Positions 1-6,595 of a stretch of DNA of 6,595 bases are shown one piece after another. The number at the start of each line of letters is the position of its first letter. Positions within the stretch are counted from its first letter, which is position 1. Position numbers and translations under genes: made by a program. The stretch covers positions 1 to 6,595 of the forward strand of contig JAFOIS010000264.1 of the NCBI GenBank assembly GCA_017420605.1, read 5' to 3'. The DNA is from Lachnospiraceae bacterium. GTDB lineage: Bacteria > Bacillota > Clostridia > Lachnospirales > Lachnospiraceae. The notes below the pieces were generated by a model. The model saw nothing but the letters and a program-made list of their open reading frames with translations, was not told where the DNA came from and ran no database searches.

Positions 1-1
1 G

Positions 2-1030
2 GGCAAGCCGTTTATTTATACCGCGAAGGTCGGTGTCCGTCCGGAAGTCAAGCTCGGACAGGTACGCGGTCTTGAGGTCCCGAAGGCGGAGATCACCGTT
101 ACCGACGAGGACGTGGAGAAGGCGCTGAACGATGAAGCAGAGAAGAATTCCCGCCTTGTCGACGTCGATGACCGCGCAGCGGAAATGGGCGACACCGTCC
201 GCCTTGATTTCGACGGCTCCGTAGACGGCGTACCGTTTGAAGGCGGAAAGGGCGAGGACTATGAACTCGTACTCGGCTCCCATTCCTTTATTCCCGGCTT
301 TGAAGAACAGCTTGCCGGAAAGAATGCCGGCGAAGACATCAGCGTTTCCGTGACCTTCCCGGAGGATTATCATGCGGAAGAACTCAAAGGAAAGGACGCT
401 GTCTTTGCATGCAAAATCCGTAAGATCTCGAAGAAGGAAGTTCCGGCTCTTGACGATGAGTTTGCAAAGGACGTATCGGAATTCGATACGCTTGAAGAAT
501 ATAAGGAAGATCTTCGGAAAAACCTTCTGGCTGACAAGGAGAAGAAAGCCAGAACCGAAAAGGAAAATGCTGCCGTCGATAAGCTGGTAGAAGGGATCGA
601 AGTCGATATCCCGCAGCCGGTCATCGATTTTGAAGTCGAGAGAATCGACGAAGATATGAGCAACCGCCTGATGCAGCAGGGGATCAACCGCGATCTGTAT
701 CTTAAGTATACCGGCATGACGGAAGAGTCTTACCGGAAGATGATGGAGCCGCAGGCGATCCGTCAGCTGAAGACGCGTCTGGCGCTTGAAGAAGTGGTAA
801 AGGCCGAGAATATCGAAGTCACCGATGAGAAGTTCGAAGAAGAACTGAAAAAGATGGCGGAATCCTATCACATGGAACTCGATAAGGTCCGTGAAATGAT
901 GGATGATGAATCCGCGAAGCAGATGAAGCTGGATCTTGCGGTACAGGAAGCCATCACGCTGATCACGGACGCGGCCGTTGAAGTGGAAAAGACCGAAGAA
1001 GCCGCGGAAGAAGCGAAAGAAGAAGCCTGA
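2..1030 (+). CDS. tig: Trigger factor (ribosome-associated chaperone / peptidyl-prolyl isomerase), 5' end missing
   Basis: Trigger factor binds near the ribosomal exit tunnel, shields nascent chains and isomerises prolyl bonds. The open frame runs in from the left edge (first full codon at 2, [10 protein letters not shown]) and gives 342 residues before TGA at 1028-1030. The GTG at 113 is an internal Val codon, not the start, because family-like sequence ([25 protein letters not shown]) precedes it. By comparison with E. coli Tig about 100 residues, essentially the ribosome-binding domain, lie outside the window. The FKBP-type domain is clear at roughly 185-435 nt ([43 protein letters not shown]). 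The rest is the helical C-terminal chaperone domain. The protein ends in a Glu/Ala-rich tail ([11 protein letters not shown]), common in clostridial homologues. It lies 11 bp upstream of clpP, consistent with co-transcription. Identification is firm. Confidence 0.96.
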   Translation, partial: GKPFIYTAKVGVRPEVKLGQVRGLEVPKAEITVTDEDVEKALNDEAEKNSRLVDVDDRAAEMGDTVRLDFDGSVDGVPFEGGKGEDYELVLGSHSFIPGFEEQLAGKNAGEDISVSVTFPEDYHAEELKGKDAVFACKIRKISKKEVPALDDEFAKDVSEFDTLEEYKEDLRKNLLADKEKKARTEKENAAVDKLVEGIEVDIPQPVIDFEVERIDEDMSNRLMQQGINRDLYLKYTGMTEESYRKMMEPQAIRQLKTRLALEEVVKAENIEVTDEKFEEELKKMAESYHMELDKVREMMDDESAKQMKLDLAVQEAITLITDAAVEVEKTEEAAEEAKEEA

Positions 1031-1034
1031 GAGG
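1031..1034 (+). promoter_or_regulatory. Ribosome binding site of clpP
   Basis: GAGG lies 7 nt before the ATG at 1042 and directly follows the tig stop codon. It supports the ATG at 1042 as the clpP start. Confidence 0.7.
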
Positions 1035-1041
1035 TATATCT

Positions 1042-1629
1042 ATGAGCGGTACACTTATCCCGTACGTCATTGAGCAGACAAGCCGCGGTGAACGCAGCTA
1101 CGATATTTATTCCCGCCTGCTCAAGGACCGTATCATTTTCCTCGGCGACGAAGTCGACGACGCGACGGCCAGCGTGATCGTAGCGGAGCTGCTTTTCCTC
1201 GAATCCGAAGATCCGGGGAAGGATATCTCGCTCTATATCAATTCTCCCGGCGGGTCCGTCTCGGCAGGCTGGGCGATCTACGATACGATGCAGTACATCA
1301 AGTGCGATGTCGCGACGATTTGCATCGGAATGGCAGCCAGTATGGGCGCCTTCCTTCTCGCGGGCGGCGCGAAGGGCAAGCGGCAGGCGCTTCCGAATGC
1401 GGAGATCATGATCCATCAGCCTTCGGGCGGCGCGAGAGGCCAGGCTTCGGAAATCGAGATCGAAGCGGAGCACATCTTCCGCATGAAAAAGAAGCTGAAT
1501 GAAACACTGGCTAAGAACACCGGACAGGATCTTTCCGTGATTGAGAGAGATACCGACAGAGATCACTGGCTGAGTGCTGAAGAGGCCGTCGCATACGGCA
1601 TCATCGACAGTGTGATCAGCGCAAGGTAA
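1042..1629 (+). CDS. clpP: ATP-dependent Clp protease proteolytic subunit ClpP
   Basis: This is the serine peptidase that forms the tetradecameric barrel of the Clp protease; it degrades cytoplasmic proteins fed in by ClpX or another Clp ATPase. The product is 195 residues, the usual length for Bacillota ClpP. The catalytic triad is visible: Ser100 in GMAASMGAF, His125 in MIHQPSGG and Asp174 in RDTDRDHW, offset by two from B. subtilis numbering (S98, H123, D172). The YINSPGGSV motif (about residues 65-73) lines the active site, and IPYVIEQT near the N-terminus belongs to the axial loop/processing region. The start is an ATG with GAGG 7 nt upstream. It sits between tig and clpX, the usual context. 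All catalytic residues are present and nothing is truncated. Confidence 0.98.
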   Translation: MSGTLIPYVIEQTSRGERSYDIYSRLLKDRIIFLGDEVDDATASVIVAELLFLESEDPGKDISLYINSPGGSVSAGWAIYDTMQYIKCDVATICIGMAASMGAFLLAGGAKGKRQALPNAEIMIHQPSGGARGQASEIEIEAEHIFRMKKKLNETLAKNTGQDLSVIERDTDRDHWLSAEEAVAYGIIDSVISAR

Positions 1630-1636
1630 CGACGTA

Positions 1637-1662
1637 AAGGCTCCTTTCTGACAAGGGGCCTT
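1637..1662 (+). terminator. Hairpin between clpP and clpX (possible weak terminator or attenuator)
   Basis: The 54-bp gap between clpP and clpX contains an inverted repeat. Bases 1637-1646 pair with 1653-1662, giving a 10-bp stem with one G-T wobble (1642/1657) and a 6-nt loop at 1647-1652. The 3' flank is only TT (last stem bases) then ATTCAT, so the U-tract is poor and full termination is doubtful. Partial termination, mRNA processing or transcript stabilisation are alternatives. It begins 7 nt after the clpP stop codon. Confidence 0.5.
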
Positions 1663-1674
1663 ATTCATAAACGT

Positions 1675-1678
1675 GGAG
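1675..1678 (+). promoter_or_regulatory. Ribosome binding site of clpX
   Basis: GGAG (followed by A) lies 5 nt before the ATG at 1684. The spacing is slightly short but acceptable, and it supports that ATG rather than the out-of-frame ATG at 1673 or a later one. Confidence 0.65.
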
Positions 1679-1683
1679 ATTTT

Positions 1684-2988
1684 ATGGCAAAGAAAACAAA
1701 CGATACGTTGCATTACTGTTCTTTCTGCGGCCGTTCCGAACGCGAGGCCGGGACGATACTGTGCGGACCCAAAGGAGTCAATATCTGTGCCGACTGCATC
1801 GGGATCTGCAATAAGATGCTGCACGAAGGAAACGGAAGCGACAGCGGCAGCACATCGTCGTTTACGGACAGCATCCATCTTATTCCGCCGCAGGAGATCA
1901 AGAAAAAGCTTGACGAATATGTGATCGGCCAGGATGCCGCGAAGAAGGTGCTTTCTGTCGCGGTATACAATCATTTCAAGCGGATCATGTCCGCGGAGAA
2001 TACGGACGACGTCGAACTGCAGAAAAGCAATGTGCTCATGATCGGACCGACAGGTTCCGGCAAGACACTGCTTGCACAGACGCTTGCGAGGATCCTGAAC
2101 GTACCGTTTGCGATCGCGGACGCCACGACGCTGACCGAGGCGGGTTACGTCGGTGAAGACGTTGAAAATATTCTCCTGAAGCTGATCCAGGCGGCGGAAT
2201 TCGACGTATCCAGGGCTGAAAAGGGTATCATTTATATCGACGAGATCGATAAGATCACGCGGAAATCCGAGAACGTCTCCATTACGCGCGACGTGTCCGG
2301 CGAAGGTGTACAGCAGGCGCTGCTTAAGATCATCGAGGGCACCGTGGCAAATGTTCCGCCGAACGGCGGCCGCAAACATCCGCAGCAGGATTTTATCCAG
2401 ATCGATACGACGAACATCCTGTTCATCTGCGGCGGCGCTTTCGTCGGTCTGGAAAAGATCATCGGCACGCGTCTCGATACGAAGTCGATCGGCTTCGGGG
2501 CCGAGATACGCAGCCGCTCCAATAACAGCGCCGACGAGCTCCTTGCGGAAGCCATGCCGGAGGATTTCGTAAAATTCGGACTGATCCCCGAACTGATCGG
2601 CCGCGTACCGGTCGTCGTCGCGCTTTCAGGACTTGATGAAGATGCGCTGATCCGTATTCTGAGAGAACCGAAAAACTCTCTGATCCGGCAGTATACGAAA
2701 CTGTTTTCGATGGACGGCGTCAAGTTTACCGTTGAAGAAGACGCGCTGCGTGCGATCGCGGCAAAGACGGTCGAGCGGAAGACCGGCGCGCGCGGCCTGC
2801 GTGCGATCATGGAAGAGATCGTGATCGACGCGATGTTTACCGTTCCGTCAGATCCTTCCGTGACCGAATGCATCGTTACGAAAGAGGTCGTAACGGAGGG
2901 AGCGCCGGTGAAACTGATCCGGCGGGAAGGCGGAAAAGCCGCCTCATCCAAAAAGAGCGGAGCCGGCAGAAGCAAGGCGGAGGCATAA
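1684..2988 (+). CDS. clpX: ATP-dependent Clp protease ATP-binding subunit ClpX
   Basis: ClpX is the hexameric AAA+ unfoldase that recognises tagged substrates and threads them into ClpP. The 434-residue product has the full family layout. An N-terminal zinc-binding domain carries Cys12, Cys15, Cys35 and Cys38, with an additional Cys27. Walker A is GPTGSGKT (121-128), the substrate-gripping pore loop GYVGED is at 154-159, and Walker B is IIYIDEIDK with Asp186/Glu187. The RKH loop is at 230-232, the IGF loop that docks on ClpP at 269-271, the arginine-finger segment ELIGRVP has Arg307, and sensor 2 GARGLR has Arg370. An intact IGF loop fits partnership with the ClpP encoded just upstream. The C-terminal tail after about 413 is short, Lys/Ser/Ala-rich and probably disordered. 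It ends in TAA, 2 bp before the engB start. Confidence 0.98.
   Translation: MAKKTNDTLHYCSFCGRSEREAGTILCGPKGVNICADCIGICNKMLHEGNGSDSGSTSSFTDSIHLIPPQEIKKKLDEYVIGQDAAKKVLSVAVYNHFKRIMSAENTDDVELQKSNVLMIGPTGSGKTLLAQTLARILNVPFAIADATTLTEAGYVGEDVENILLKLIQAAEFDVSRAEKGIIYIDEIDKITRKSENVSITRDVSGEGVQQALLKIIEGTVANVPPNGGRKHPQQDFIQIDTTNILFICGGAFVGLEKIIGTRLDTKSIGFGAEIRSRSNNSADELLAEAMPEDFVKFGLIPELIGRVPVVVALSGLDEDALIRILREPKNSLIRQYTKLFSMDGVKFTVEEDALRAIAAKTVERKTGARGLRAIMEEIVIDAMFTVPSDPSVTECIVTKEVVTEGAPVKLIRREGGKAASSKKSGAGRSKAEA
2979..2983 (+). promoter_or_regulatory. Ribosome binding site of engB (supports a TTG start)
   Basis: GGAGG, inside the last codons of clpX, is followed 7 nt later by TTG at 2991. This near-consensus site at ideal spacing decides the engB start, since no ATG or GTG in that frame gives a protein of family-like length with a ribosome binding site. 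Confidence 0.85.
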
Positions 2989-2990
2989 TA

Positions 2991-3617
2991 TTGAAGATCC
3001 GCAGCTGCGAACTGGAATGCGTATGCGGGATCACAAGCAGGATCCCGGAGAACAGTGCGGGGGAATTCGCGTTCGCCGGCCGTTCAAACGTGGGTAAGTC
3101 TTCGCTCATCAATGCGCTTATGCAGAGAAAATCCTTTGCGCGCGTAAGCGAAAAGCCCGGAAAGACGCAGACGATCAATTTTTACCGGATCAACCGAGGC
3201 GTGACTGCTGAAGAAGAAAATGAGCGGGGATTTGCCCCGGACTGCTATCTTGTGGACCTGCCCGGATACGGATACGCAGGCGTTTCGGTTGAAGAAAAGA
3301 AACGCTGGGGTCCGATGATCGAGCGATATCTGCATGGATCTGCGCAGCTGCGCGCCGTTTTTCTTCTGACGGATATCCGGCATGCGCCGGCAGCCCTCGA
3401 TAAGGATATGTACGCGTGGATCAGGGAGAACGGTTTTACGCCGATCGTGATCGCGACAAAAAAGGATAAAGTAAAACCGGCCGAAGCTGAACGCAATCTT
3501 TCCGTGATCCGCCGGGATCTGGGAATGGAAAGAGAATCTTTGCTGATCCCGGTATCCTCGCAGACGAAAGAAGGCATCGAAACCGTCTGGGAGACGATGC
3601 GTACCCTCATAAAGTGA
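2991..3617 (+). CDS. engB: Ribosome biogenesis GTP-binding protein EngB (YihA/YsxC)
   Basis: EngB is an essential Era/TrmE-class GTPase needed for late assembly of the large ribosomal subunit. From the TTG at 2991 the product is 208 residues, near the family's usual ~195-210. The G motifs appear in order: G1 GRSNVGKS (30-37), switch I PGKTQTINFY (56-65), G3 DLPGYG (89-94), G4 TKKD (156-159) and G5 VSSQTKEGI (188-196). FAFAGRSNVGKSSLIN and LPGYGYA are diagnostic of EngB among GTPases. A slightly enlarged, charged loop (about 68-83) sits between switch I and G3. Extending upstream to the ATG at 2868 would add 41 residues overlapping clpX with no family similarity, so that start was rejected. 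The ecfA1 start lies 4 bp downstream, suggesting translational coupling. Confidence 0.95.
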   Translation: MKIRSCELECVCGITSRIPENSAGEFAFAGRSNVGKSSLINALMQRKSFARVSEKPGKTQTINFYRINRGVTAEEENERGFAPDCYLVDLPGYGYAGVSVEEKKRWGPMIERYLHGSAQLRAVFLLTDIRHAPAALDKDMYAWIRENGFTPIVIATKKDKVKPAEAERNLSVIRRDLGMERESLLIPVSSQTKEGIETVWETMRTLIK

Positions 3618-4074
3618 TCAGATGGGAATCATCAGAACAGAGAAGCTGGGCTACGATTATGTACGCTACAGCGAAGATGAAAGTGAAAAAAGTTACGTCC
3701 ATGCGATAAAAGAGATCGATATCGACATCGCGAGAGGTTCATTCGTCGGCATCCTGGGGCACAACGGCTCCGGGAAATCGACGCTCGCCCGTCATATCAA
3801 CGCGCTTCTTCTGCCGACGCGCGGCACGATCTGGATCGACGGCGAGGATACGGCAAAAGAGCCGCAGATCTGGAAGATCCGACAGAAGGCGGGCATGGTC
3901 TTCCAGAACCCGGATAACCAGATCATCGGAACGACCGTAGAAGAAGACGTAGGTTTCGGCCCGGAGAATCTCGGCGTAAAACGGGAAGAGATCTGGGAGC
4001 GTGTCGAGAAGAGCCTTATGAGCGTCGGTATGCTGAAAATGCGTACGTTGTCGCCGAACCGTCTTTCCGGCGGC

Positions 4075-4077
4075 TAG
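4075..4077 (+). other. In-frame amber codon at the ABC signature Gln of ecfA1
   Basis: TAG occupies codon 152, the position of Gln in LSGGQ. The aligned codon in ecfA2 is CAG at 4929-4931, in the same context (TCCGGCGG before; CGCGTCGCGATCGC shortly after). One C-to-T transition explains the difference. No frameshift or other stop follows until TGA at 4492-4494. Confidence 0.9.
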
Positions 4078-4474
4078 AAACAGCGCGTCGCGATCGCAGG
4101 GATCGTTTCCATGCAGCCCGACTGCATCGTGCTCGACGAACCTACGGCAATGCTGGATCCCGGCGGACGGAAAGAAGTACTGCGGACGCTGCACGATCTG
4201 AACCGGGAACTCGGCATCACCGTACTGCTTATCACGCATTATATGGAAGAAGTTACGGACGCGGATTATCTTTACGTCATGGACCGCGGCCGGCTTGTCA
4301 TGCAGGGAAAACCGAAAGAGATCTTTTCGAGGGTAGACGAACTGCGCGGTATGCACCTTGACGTCCCGCAGATGACGCTGCTTGCGCATTCTCTGCGCAA
4401 TGCTGGACTGGATATCCCGGAAGGCATACTGACGAGAGCGGAGCTCAGGGAGGCGCTCCTTGCGCTCCGGAAAA

Positions 4475-4480
4475 AGGAGG
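4475..4480 (+). promoter_or_regulatory. Ribosome binding site of ecfA2
   Basis: AGGAGG, within the end of ecfA1, lies 7 nt before the ATG at 4488. This is the strongest site in the window. It favours 4488 over the in-frame ATG at 4494, and it could keep ecfA2 translated even if ribosomes stop early in ecfA1. Confidence 0.85.
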
Positions 4481-4487
4481 GCGCGTC

Positions 4488-5339
4488 ATGCTGATGGAAC
4501 TTCGCGACGTGTCCTACACCTATTCTCCGGATACGTCCTATGCAAAAACCGCGGTATCGCACGTCTCATTGTCGATCGAAGCGGGGGAGTTTATTGCCGT
4601 CATCGGCCATACCGGCTCCGGAAAATCGACGCTTATCCAGCTTCTTAACGCACTGCTTATCCCGACTGAAGGACAGGTGTTTTACCACGGCCGGGATATT
4701 ATGGAGGAGGGCTTCGACCGCCGCGCCATGCGGACGCGGATCGGCCTGGTATTCCAGTATCCGGAAAACCAGCTGTTTGAAGAGGACGTCGTAAAGGACG
4801 TCGCCTTCGGACCGAAGAATCAGGGATGCACGCCGGAAGAAGCCGAAAAACGCGCAAAAGAAGCGCTGCGCGCGGTCGGTGTCGAAGAAAAATACGATGC
4901 GCAGTCGCCGTTCGAACTGTCCGGCGGTCAGAAGCGGCGCGTCGCGATCGCCGGCGTCCTTGCCATGGACCCGGAGATCCTGATCCTGGACGAACCTACA
5001 GCGGGACTGGACCCCATGGGAAGAGATGCCATACTTCGCGAGGCAAAGCGGCTGCAGAAAGAAAGAAATATCACAGTGATCCTTGTCTCGCACAGCATGG
5101 AGGACGTTGCCGCTTACGCGGAGCGCGTGCTCGTTATGGCCGACGGCGCGCTGCTGATGGACGGAACGACACGGCAGGTATTTCACGAGCGTAAAATACT
5201 TGAAGATACCGGGCTTACGGTACCGGAAGCCGCCGCGCTCATGCAGGAACTGCGTGAAGCGGGATTCCCGGAAGGCGACGACGTGATCACCGTTGAGGAG
5301 GCGCGGGACGAGATCCTGCGCGTATTCGGAAAACTATGA
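4488..5339 (+). CDS. ecfA2: Energy-coupling factor transporter ATPase EcfA2
   Basis: EcfA2 is the second ATPase of the ECF module; each composite ATP site uses the Walker motifs of one subunit and the signature of the other. The 283-residue product is complete: Walker A GHTGSGKST (40-48), Q-loop VFQYPENQ (Gln90), signature LSGGQKRR (144-151), Walker B ILILDEP (164-170, Asp168/Glu169), D-loop AGLD and H-loop His202 in VSHSMEDV. YPENQLFEEDVVKDVAFGPKN is typical of EcfA2. The C-terminal region (about 230-283) is the ECF-specific extension that helps the two ATPases dimerise. The ATG overlaps the end of ecfA1 by 7 nt, and the TGA overlaps the ecfT ATG (ATGA). It is clearly paralogous to ecfA1, which makes it an internal reference for the missing Gln there. 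Confidence 0.96.
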   Translation: MLMELRDVSYTYSPDTSYAKTAVSHVSLSIEAGEFIAVIGHTGSGKSTLIQLLNALLIPTEGQVFYHGRDIMEEGFDRRAMRTRIGLVFQYPENQLFEEDVVKDVAFGPKNQGCTPEEAEKRAKEALRAVGVEEKYDAQSPFELSGGQKRRVAIAGVLAMDPEILILDEPTAGLDPMGRDAILREAKRLQKERNITVILVSHSMEDVAAYAERVLVMADGALLMDGTTRQVFHERKILEDTGLTVPEAAALMQELREAGFPEGDDVITVEEARDEILRVFGKL

Positions 5340-6133
5340 GAGAGATCACACTCGGACAATATTATCCGGCTGATTCCCTGCTGCACCGTCTGGATCCGCG
5401 GGTGAAGTTTATCGGTACGATCCTGTATATCGTATCGCTCTTCATAGCGAATACCTGGTACAGTTATATTTTATGCGCGGTTTTCCTTGCCGCCTGCATT
5501 GCGCTGTCCAAAGTTCCGGTTCGGTTTATGGTACGGGGGCTTCGGTCTATCCTGTTCCTTCTTCTTTTCATGATGGCCATCAATATCCTCTTCACGCCGG
5601 GAGAATATCTGTTCAGCTGGAAGTTTCTCCATGTATCGAAGGAAGGAATCGCAGTCGCCCTGAAGATGGGCGTGCGGCTTACGTTCCTTGTCATGGGAAG
5701 TTCCGTGATGACGCTGACGACGACGCCGAAGCAGCTCACCGATGCTATGGAGAGGATCTTTATGCCCCTCCGGATCTTCCATGTCCCGGTCCATGAGATC
5801 GCGATGATGATGTCCATCGCGCTGCGGTTCATACCGATCCTTATGGAAGAGACCGATAAGATCATGAAGGCGCAGACCGCCCGCGGCGCGGATTTTGAGA
5901 GCGGCGGCCTGATCAGGCGTGTAAAGAGCATGGTACCGCTTCTCGTTCCGCTGTTCGTTTCCGCTTTCCGGCGCGCCGGAGACCTTGCGCTTGCCATGGA
6001 AGCCCGGTGTTATCACGGCGGCGACGACCGTACACAGATGAAGCCGCTTCTTTACGGAAAACGCGATTATATCGCATATGCCCTTCTGATCCTTTATCTT
6101 GCCGTGCTTATTCTTATGAGGATATTTCTTTGA
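5336..6133 (+). CDS. ecfT: Energy-coupling factor transporter transmembrane protein EcfT
   Basis: EcfT is the membrane scaffold that transmits ATPase movement to the substrate-binding S component. The product is 265 residues, the usual length. It opens with the family-typical GQYYPADSLLHRLDPRVKFI. Hydrophobic segments lie at about 25-58 (probably two helices), 69-87, 104-126, 155-171 and 246-264. The two cytoplasmic coupling helices show the Ala-Arg-Gly type motifs that bind the ATPases: ARG at 182-184 (QTARGADFESGG) and ARC at 223-225 (AMEARCYHGG). Cys instead of Gly in the second motif is, from memory, common in Bacillota. The ATG overlaps the ecfA2 stop by 4 nt. No S component is adjacent, so the module likely serves several unlinked ones, such as riboflavin, folate or biotin carriers. 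Confidence 0.95.
   Translation: MREITLGQYYPADSLLHRLDPRVKFIGTILYIVSLFIANTWYSYILCAVFLAACIALSKVPVRFMVRGLRSILFLLLFMMAINILFTPGEYLFSWKFLHVSKEGIAVALKMGVRLTFLVMGSSVMTLTTTPKQLTDAMERIFMPLRIFHVPVHEIAMMMSIALRFIPILMEETDKIMKAQTARGADFESGGLIRRVKSMVPLLVPLFVSAFRRAGDLALAMEARCYHGGDDRTQMKPLLYGKRDYIAYALLILYLAVLILMRIFL
6118..6121 (+). promoter_or_regulatory. Ribosome binding site of maf (supports a TTG start)
   Basis: GAGG (followed by A) inside the last codons of ecfT lies 8 nt before TTG at 6130. The nearby ATG at 6116 is in the ecfT frame and cannot start maf. Confidence 0.7.
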
Positions 6134-6595
6134 ACGTCCTGATCCTTGCTTCCGCGTCGCCGCGGAGGAGAGAAATCCTTGCTAATGCCCGCATACCGTT
6201 TATCGTAATGACGCAGGAAACCTCTGAGACGCTCCCTGAGAGCGTCAGAACGCCTGAAGATACTGTCCGGTATCTTTCATTCCGGAAGGCGGAAGCTGCC
6301 GCGGAGCGCATCTTAAGCGGGCAGGAGGAAGCGGGATCGGCAGGTCCGGACGGCTGCATTTTTGTACTTGGCGCGGATACCATCGTTGCGTCGGACGGAA
6401 TGATCCTCGGGAAGCCCGCGGACGAAGAAGATGCGTATCGCATGCTGAAACGTCTTTCCGGACGGCAGCATGACGTTTTTACCGGCGTGACGATCCTGAA
6501 GATCGCGGAACGCCGCGTATGCGCGCGCGACACTTTCTTTGAAAAGACCGCCGTATTTGTAGAGCCGATGCCGGACAGGGAGATACGCTGGTATA
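6130..6595 (+). CDS. maf: Maf-family nucleotide pyrophosphatase, 3' end missing
   Basis: Maf/YhdE/YceF proteins hydrolyse non-canonical or selected nucleoside triphosphates to monophosphate plus pyrophosphate, and overproduction is linked to septum inhibition. From the TTG at 6130 the frame begins MNVLILASASPRRREIL, the family's N-terminal hallmark with the paired Arg residues. It continues with FRKAEAAA (51-58), GADTIV (81-86, conserved Asp83), GKP (94-96), MLKRLSGRQHDVFTGV (105-120) and a mid-domain strand (FFEKTAVFVEP). After 155 codons it runs off the right edge; family members are about 190-200 residues, so some 40 are missing. The TTG overlaps the ecfT TGA, and a GAGG site precedes it by 8 nt. 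In many Bacillota maf lies next to radC/mreBCD, which may follow outside the window. Whether it prefers dTTP/UTP or m7GTP cannot be settled here. Confidence 0.93.
   Translation, partial: MNVLILASASPRRREILANARIPFIVMTQETSETLPESVRTPEDTVRYLSFRKAEAAAERILSGQEEAGSAGPDGCIFVLGADTIVASDGMILGKPADEEDAYRMLKRLSGRQHDVFTGVTILKIAERRVCARDTFFEKTAVFVEPMPDREIRWY

Larger units (their letters stand above)
3622..4494 (+). pseudogene. ecfA1: Energy-coupling factor transporter ATPase EcfA1, interrupted by an in-frame TAG
   Basis: EcfA1 pairs with EcfA2 on the inner face of the membrane and powers ECF-type vitamin/micronutrient uptake through EcfT. Read through the TAG the product is 290 residues, normal for the family. 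Motifs: Walker A GHNGSGKST (46-54), Q-loop VFQNPDNQ (Gln95), signature LSGG at 148-151 followed by TAG as codon 152 (4075-4077), then KQRVAIAG, Walker B CIVLDEP (Asp172, Glu173), D-loop (around 178) and H-loop His206. The frame is intact on both sides, so one base (expected CAG) accounts for the lesion. Without suppression the product stops at 151 residues and lacks Walker B and the H-loop, so it should be inactive. The start ATG at 3622 has only a weak upstream site (AAGTGA) and probably relies on coupling to engB. Explanations are a nonsense mutation, a sequencing error, or amber suppression; I cannot separate these from the sequence. Confidence 0.85.

Noticed and set aside
113..1030. GTG at 113 as the start of tig
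   Set aside because: The frame is open to the left edge, and the residues before 113 match trigger factor, so the gene is simply cut by the window.
868..2379. A 503-codon open frame on the minus strand across tig, clpP and clpX
   Set aside because: It lies antisense to three unmistakable conserved genes, has a Cys/His/Arg-heavy composition with no recognisable motif, and is explained by codon bias that rarely places TTA, CTA or TCA in the mirrored frame.
2868..2990. Upstream ATG start for engB
   Set aside because: It would add 41 residues overlapping the end of clpX without family similarity. TTG at 2991 has GGAGG at 7 nt and gives the usual EngB length.
4084..4097. 14-base stretch shared exactly by ecfA1 (4084-4097) and ecfA2 (4938-4951)
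   Set aside because: It encodes the conserved RVAIA segment after the ABC signature in both paralogues. Shared protein motif plus codon bias explains it without recombination or a repeat element.
3622..4494. Two separate small genes instead of one broken ecfA1
   Set aside because: Both halves are in the same frame and join exactly at LSGG/KQR of one ABC ATPase. The family is not encoded as split proteins, so one interrupted gene is the better description.
6228..6246. Perfect 7-bp inverted repeat (6228-6234/6240-6246, 5-nt loop) inside maf
   Set aside because: It lies within conserved-family coding sequence with no U-tract or regulatory context. Short GC-rich hairpins like this are expected by chance.
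1..6595. Search for CRISPR arrays, insertion sequences, tRNA/rRNA genes, phage or defence genes
   Set aside because: None were seen. Nearly every base is in conserved housekeeping genes, and the longest gap is 54 bp.

Overview
The window is a compact, entirely plus-strand stretch of bacterial chromosome with seven genes: the 3' part of tig, then clpP, clpX, engB, ecfA1, ecfA2, ecfT and the 5' part of maf at the right edge (eight counting both partial genes). The gene order tig-clpP-clpX-(...)-engB, the ecfA1-ecfA2-ecfT set, purine-rich GGAGG-type ribosome binding sites and the Glu/Ala-rich trigger factor tail all point to Bacillota, most likely class Clostridia and perhaps a Lachnospiraceae-like gut organism. 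The family-level guess is inference. By eye the DNA is slightly more than half G+C, with strong use of ATC, CAG, GAA and GCG codons.

Positions 1-2988 hold protein quality control: the ribosome-bound chaperone/prolyl isomerase trigger factor (first ~100 residues outside the window), the ClpP serine protease and its ClpX unfoldase. ClpP and ClpX are separated by 54 bp that contain a 10-bp hairpin, a possible attenuator or weak terminator. Positions 2991-3617 hold the ribosome-assembly GTPase EngB, which begins at a TTG behind a strong ribosome binding site. The lon genes often found between clpX and engB in Bacillota are absent.

Positions 3622-6133 hold the shared energising module of ECF vitamin/micronutrient transporters: ATPases EcfA1 and EcfA2 and the membrane coupling protein EcfT. 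No substrate-binding S component is present, so this is the group II arrangement, in which one module serves S components encoded elsewhere. From 6130 a Maf-family nucleotide pyrophosphatase begins at a TTG overlapping the ecfT stop. Genes from engB onward are spaced by 4 bp or overlap, so they are probably one transcript. No promoter is evident in the window.

The most notable feature is an in-frame TAG at 4075-4077 in ecfA1. It falls exactly on the Gln of the ABC signature LSGGQ, where the paralogue ecfA2 has CAG. The frame is intact on both sides, so this is a single C-to-T difference: a recent nonsense mutation, a sequencing error, or a suppressed/recoded amber. Apart from that, this is a conserved housekeeping region, and I see no evidence of an undescribed system.
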